Shown one piece after another: positions 60,180-64,000 of a stretch of DNA of 64,000 nt. The first letter of the stretch is position 1; each line of letters opens with the position of its first letter. The translations under genes and the position numbers were made by a program. The notes under the pieces were generated by a model, which saw nothing but the letters and a program-made list of their open reading frames with translations, ran no database searches and had not been told where the DNA came from. Source of the DNA: Triops longicaudatus (Eukaryota > Arthropoda > Branchiopoda > Notostraca > Triopsidae); NCBI GenBank assembly GCA_022885665.1, contig JAGQDJ010000633.1:186001-250000 (forward strand), given 5' to 3'.

Positions 60180-62578
60180 TTTGTAATCGGAATACAACAA
60201 GAAGTCTTCACGGAAAACCCACACGTGTCTTTTTGTGCCCGCCTTAGTGCAAAAGGGCGATTCTTCAGCTCATGACACCAGAGAAGACAATCCCTTTATG
60301 GAAAGTTCGTTGAAAATTCTTAATCCCAAATGCAGCCTTTTCCCTTACAAGGGCAAAACTTCTTTCCCTGTTTGGAATAGATCCGACGAAGCTGCAGGGC
60401 AAGGATGAACAGAAGGGGATGCTGCAGTCTAACGCGCGGATACCGATGATCTCACAACACTATTTCTGACCTTGAGCTTTTCAATTAATACGTCTCTCTC
60501 GGTTTAGATTAATTTTGATATCGAACAAATTGCAGCCTAAGAAACTTTCAAGGGTACCATATCTATCACTTGTCAACTTTCACTTTCGTTTGTAACCCAG
60601 CACAGCGGAAACGCGATCTCGAAAACAGACTATTTGTTGGGAAAACACAAGTTCCAACACAAACTGGAAGGACTTTGAGTGCAGACTGGCGTTGCCGCTT
60701 CTTTAATGGCCGCGGTGAAGACTTGGTCAGGTACACGAAAGCCCCTCAGGTTACCTTGAACAGGTTTGCTAACCAAGCTCCTCCTATGGTGCCTCTCTTC
60801 TACCTCCCTGTACATTGTTAGGGGCTCACTCACACCTACGACTTAAGTTGAAAAATACCTCTGCCGTGTCTTAAGCCGTCTTGTCTGTTACAATCTGATA
60901 AGAGAAGGCGTAATAATTGAATCAAAGCTAAATTGAGCTTGAACAAAGCTTATGGATCTTCAAATTTATTGAACACCAAATTTATTTCTTATAAGACTTA
61001 TTTCTTTCGGTATATCACTTGTTACCACACGATGGTACCACAAAATGTGCTTTCACTTTGAATGTCGTCAAAACTGTATATGTTGACAGCTAGTCACACG
61101 CACGGGGTCTCCGCCTCACTTCATTGTCAAGTCCATTCTCTATTCTGGCGGATATGCGTAGCTAACTATAGAAATTAACGTTTCCTTTCCTATTTCGTAC
61201 GTCTGTCGACCTCTGAGAACAGGGGGAGGGGCAATTTTCAAAAGCAGTAGTCATTGTTCACTTAAAAACAACCCACACTGTAATAAAAAGCGGAATTCCT
61301 TTTAAGAAATGCATCACATTTTGACCAACCATTTCCAATCCGAAAAAGTGACCGATTGTGGCGGCATTTCGAAAATCAGCGAAAGGGTATAAATCAATAG
61401 GATTTCAGCCACGGGGTGCAAACTGGAAACTTTTCACTCAAACCACTCTTTGTTAAACTTGTTGGGCCAAGGGGTTCAATTACCCCTGATCCCAAAATGC
61501 CACTATCGTTAACCATTGTATGCCACTGTAACTAGATGCATCCCGTTTGTTGAATTTGTTCTAATGGTCGGACAACCCGTGAAGGTGTACCAGCTTTTCT
61601 ATACATTTTCTTACGAAAGAACTCGTTTTATCGAACTTCTATTGTTACTGTATAATATGTTACTGTATAATAATTTCTTCTTTTAAATTTGCGATGTCAA
61701 AATTGTTTAAATACGGTATTATCTTGTTACAAACGAGCTTCTGATGAGAATTGAGATTTTTTGAATTAGAAATAAATTACATTCAAACCTAGGCTGAAAA
61801 GCTTCAAATTTATGCATAATATAACTAAAGCATTCCAGGACATGAATTTTCTCATTTACGAGACACACTTGACCGAACTTAAGTTTTAAGTTAATGATAC
61901 TGAACGTCATTGGATATTTGCGGCCTTTCAGTAGTGAATGACTCATTTACGTGCTGACAGGCTGTTTCGTTTACGTCCATACGAAAATGATTATGTGAAA
62001 TATTCGGCATGAGCACCGAAGGAGGCGTGCCGAGACTCGCCAAGCTACCCTCATGTCATTCCCCACAAAAGTTCAGAAAGATCATCTTGGAAAACAATTG
62101 TGTTCTCTACTGCTGTTTTCTACGCGGTACGGCACGGCATCACTAATATTCGTTATAACCGATCAAAGTATCATGTTAGTGGCCACAGGGACCAGAAAAT
62201 CGGCTGACTACATACGAAGCACGTTGTAAACGGCTTCGTTGTATCTGATGTTTCCGCTGCGTATTCACACAGGCGTTTCGTCGGGACCTCGTCCACGATA
62301 ACCAACCATTATAACACGGCTTCGTTATAACGAGACTTTAGTGTAATTATTTGTGAAAAATAGAGTTTATAACATTCATATATTGTATTACTAAAATTAT
62401 TTGCTTATTATTTTACAAAGAAAAAAGCCACGTTTAAGCAAACAAAAAAGTGTATTAGGAATATACAAAGTTCAATGTATAACAAGCAAGTTGTAATTAA
62501 GTTAAAAGCAAGCCTATTCAACAAAAGGAATTATTCCCTTTTTCGGAGAGAAAAAGATTAATTTAAAACTGCAATTGT
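60180..62578. other. Intergenic region between alpha-arrestin and ARMC6
   Basis: This should hold the alpha-arrestin promoter (right of 60179) and the ARMC6 3' UTR. A MITE lies at 62141-62343. The frames at 60570-60833 on both strands show no domain. No gene was seen. Confidence 0.5.
62141..62343. mobile_element. MITE with CACTAA...TTATAAC inverted ends
   Basis: The left end CACTAATATTCGTTATAACC and the minus-strand right end CACTAAAGTCTCGTTATAAC are inverted repeats bounding 203 bp. The right end is followed by TA. The right arm carries nested TTATAAC copies. There is no transposase. It is the clearest copy of the family also seen at 30183-30344 and resembles pogo-like non-autonomous elements. 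Confidence 0.55.
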
Positions 62579-64000
62579 TCAGTGTGTTACACCGCTAGCT
62601 TGCCCCTTCCATAATTCGTTCAGCTTCACGTTACAACCCAGATCGCGTAGGGCAGCTTTGACTTCGTCAGTGCCGCTCTTTTGACGCGAAAGAATCTTCT
62701 GCAGTAAATCTTCCACTCCCAAGGCTAGGAAAGCTGGACAAAGCTCTTCTTTCCTGCGACAAACGATGTTACGAATGGCCATAGCTGCCTGACGCTAAAT
62801 CACATGAAAATTAGATAAATGGGTTCTCTCGTCCAGTTATATCGCAGTTTTACTTCAATTTTAATTTGCTTCACATGTATTTTCAGAACGTCTACTATCA
62901 CTTGCGCGGCTCCAGCTTGCACCAACTCCACAGCGATATCAGGCATTCGTAACGAAATCACTGCCATGGCAGCGCAACCCACTTCGGCCACACCGTCAAC
63001 CGTCTGCACAGAAAGTGAAAAGTCTACTTACGTTTATTATCCAACATTGTTATTTGTCTATCCATACGCTGATCAACCTTACATTTACGTTTCTTAAAAA
63101 ATCTGACATAACGAAACTTCAAGTGAAAAATAAAATAGTTTGTAAACTACATTTCTCAACGCAATAATCCCTTGATTTCTTTAAAAAATACATTGAAGCT
63201 TTTGTATGAATGTTTCGTCTATAAAAGAGATATGGTATCTACTAAGTTTTTAATTATTTATTTTAGAAAAATCGTACCACAAAAATGCGCGAAAGCAAGA
63301 AAAGCCTTAACAAGAATGGACGCAGAGAAACAAGTTACATACTTGATGACGTGTAACAGCTGTCACTATGAGAGGTATTCCTCCCGATTTAGCGACATCT
63401 CGTTTTACGTCGTCATTACCGGCGAGTGCTTTGAGTAGAACAAGACTCCGCTCCACCAGTTGAGGGTTATCATGGAAATTGACCAAGACATCCAAGATGA
63501 ATTTGAGTCCGCCCTCTTCGACGACAAGCTGGCAAAATTCATTTCGCACAGATAACCGTGACAAGGAAAGTAGGATTTCTGACACTGTCTCCGAATCGTG
63601 CTGGTATTCTGTAAAAAGGATAAGGAAGTCATGATTAAAAACGTAGTATTTAATATTTTTGTTCAAAATCTAAAAAACTGCGTAACAATGAAGAACTTAC
63701 CTGTAAGCAAGTTAGTAAGCAAGGCCAAGCCATTATGTTCTTGAGCAATCGTGCAAGCGTACTCATGGGCTTTTCCAAACTCGACTCGAATGTCGTCATC
63801 GGCTACCATGCTCCGCATCAGCTGACAAACCCATTGTACAACCTAATCCAACGACGGGTGTTGAAACAGCGAATTGTTACTTGCGTAAAAGGGTAATGCA
63901 AATACAAATCGTGCTGGAAAAATACTTGGACAACATGAAAACAAATAAAAATAAAATTCACCTCGCCATTCTTTGCTGCAGACGATTCAAGGATTTTACG
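62579..64000 (-). CDS. ARMC6: ARMC6, armadillo repeat-containing protein (C-terminal part)
   Basis: Five minus-strand exons in phase: 64000-63962 (cut by the window edge), 63842-63701, 63608-63343, 63003-62854 and 62794-62579 (stop), giving 270 C-terminal residues; human ARMC6 is about 480-500. Conserved stretches include DDDIRVEFGKAHEYA, LSRLSVRNEFCQLVVEEGG, LLKALAGNDDVKRDVAKSGG, RQAAMAIRNIV and the terminal KAALRDLGCNVKLNELWKGQ, matching the ARMC6 C terminus. Armadillo repeats form a superhelical protein-binding scaffold. The cellular role of ARMC6 is poorly defined, so I make no claim beyond protein binding. The donor of the edge exon is GAG|GTGAAT, and the others are GTAAGT, GTATGT and GTAAAA. 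Confidence 0.93.

Noticed and set aside
61468..61490. tRNA T-arm-like hairpin (GGGGTTCAATTACCCC)
   Set aside because: The loop size is wrong, and no acceptor, D or anticodon stem could be found at the right distances.

Overview
The window is animal nuclear DNA, most likely from an arthropod. The genes are split by short GT-AG introns (mostly about 45-120 bp) and the products are metazoan. They include a Cubitus interruptus/GLI factor whose exons align best with the arthropod Ci layout, a pickpocket-like DEG/ENaC channel and an arthropod-style arylalkylamine N-acetyltransferase. I cannot name the species from sequence alone. All gene calls rest on exons I joined by eye, checking splice consensus and reading phase at every junction; there was no transcript evidence or database search.

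Layout, left to right. (1) 520-2946 (+): MFSD12, a lysosomal/melanosomal MFS transporter, 7 coding exons. (2) About 2.95-35.1 kb: a 32-kb stretch with no gene I can support. It holds degraded pogo/Tigger-like MITEs, a CpG-dense patch near 9 kb, short tandem repeats and stem-loops. (3) 35082-47867 (+): GLI/Ci, the Hedgehog-pathway transcription factor, 14 exons seen. Its two 5' introns are 3.4 and 3.8 kb, while the zinc-finger and C-terminal part is compact. Its true first exon was not found. (4) 48561-49229 (-): LYRM7/MZM1, a complex III assembly factor in four tiny exons, convergent with GLI. (5) 49532-49711: a small hAT-type foldback element with 8-bp target duplications; its core is a G-run, one N and a long C-run. 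(6) 50572-52904 (+): DEG/ENaC channel subunit, 8 exons. (7) 54455-55090 (+): intronless GNAT acetyltransferase. (8) 57288-60179 (-): alpha-arrestin (ARRDC family), 6 exons, lacking PPxY motifs. (9) 62579-64000 (-): 3' part of ARMC6, running off the right edge.

The genes do not form a pathway or operon. The contrast that stands out is between the gene-poor left half, which looks like the regulatory territory of a developmental gene (GLI), and the compact gene-dense right 17 kb. I found no CRISPR, prophage or toxin system and no clear novel multi-gene system. The most notable points are the altered Sufu-binding motif in GLI (SYSHLS for SYGHLS), the G/C homopolymer hAT foldback element, the hidden LYRM7 gene, the MITE clusters, and an orphan LRR-like exon near 57 kb.
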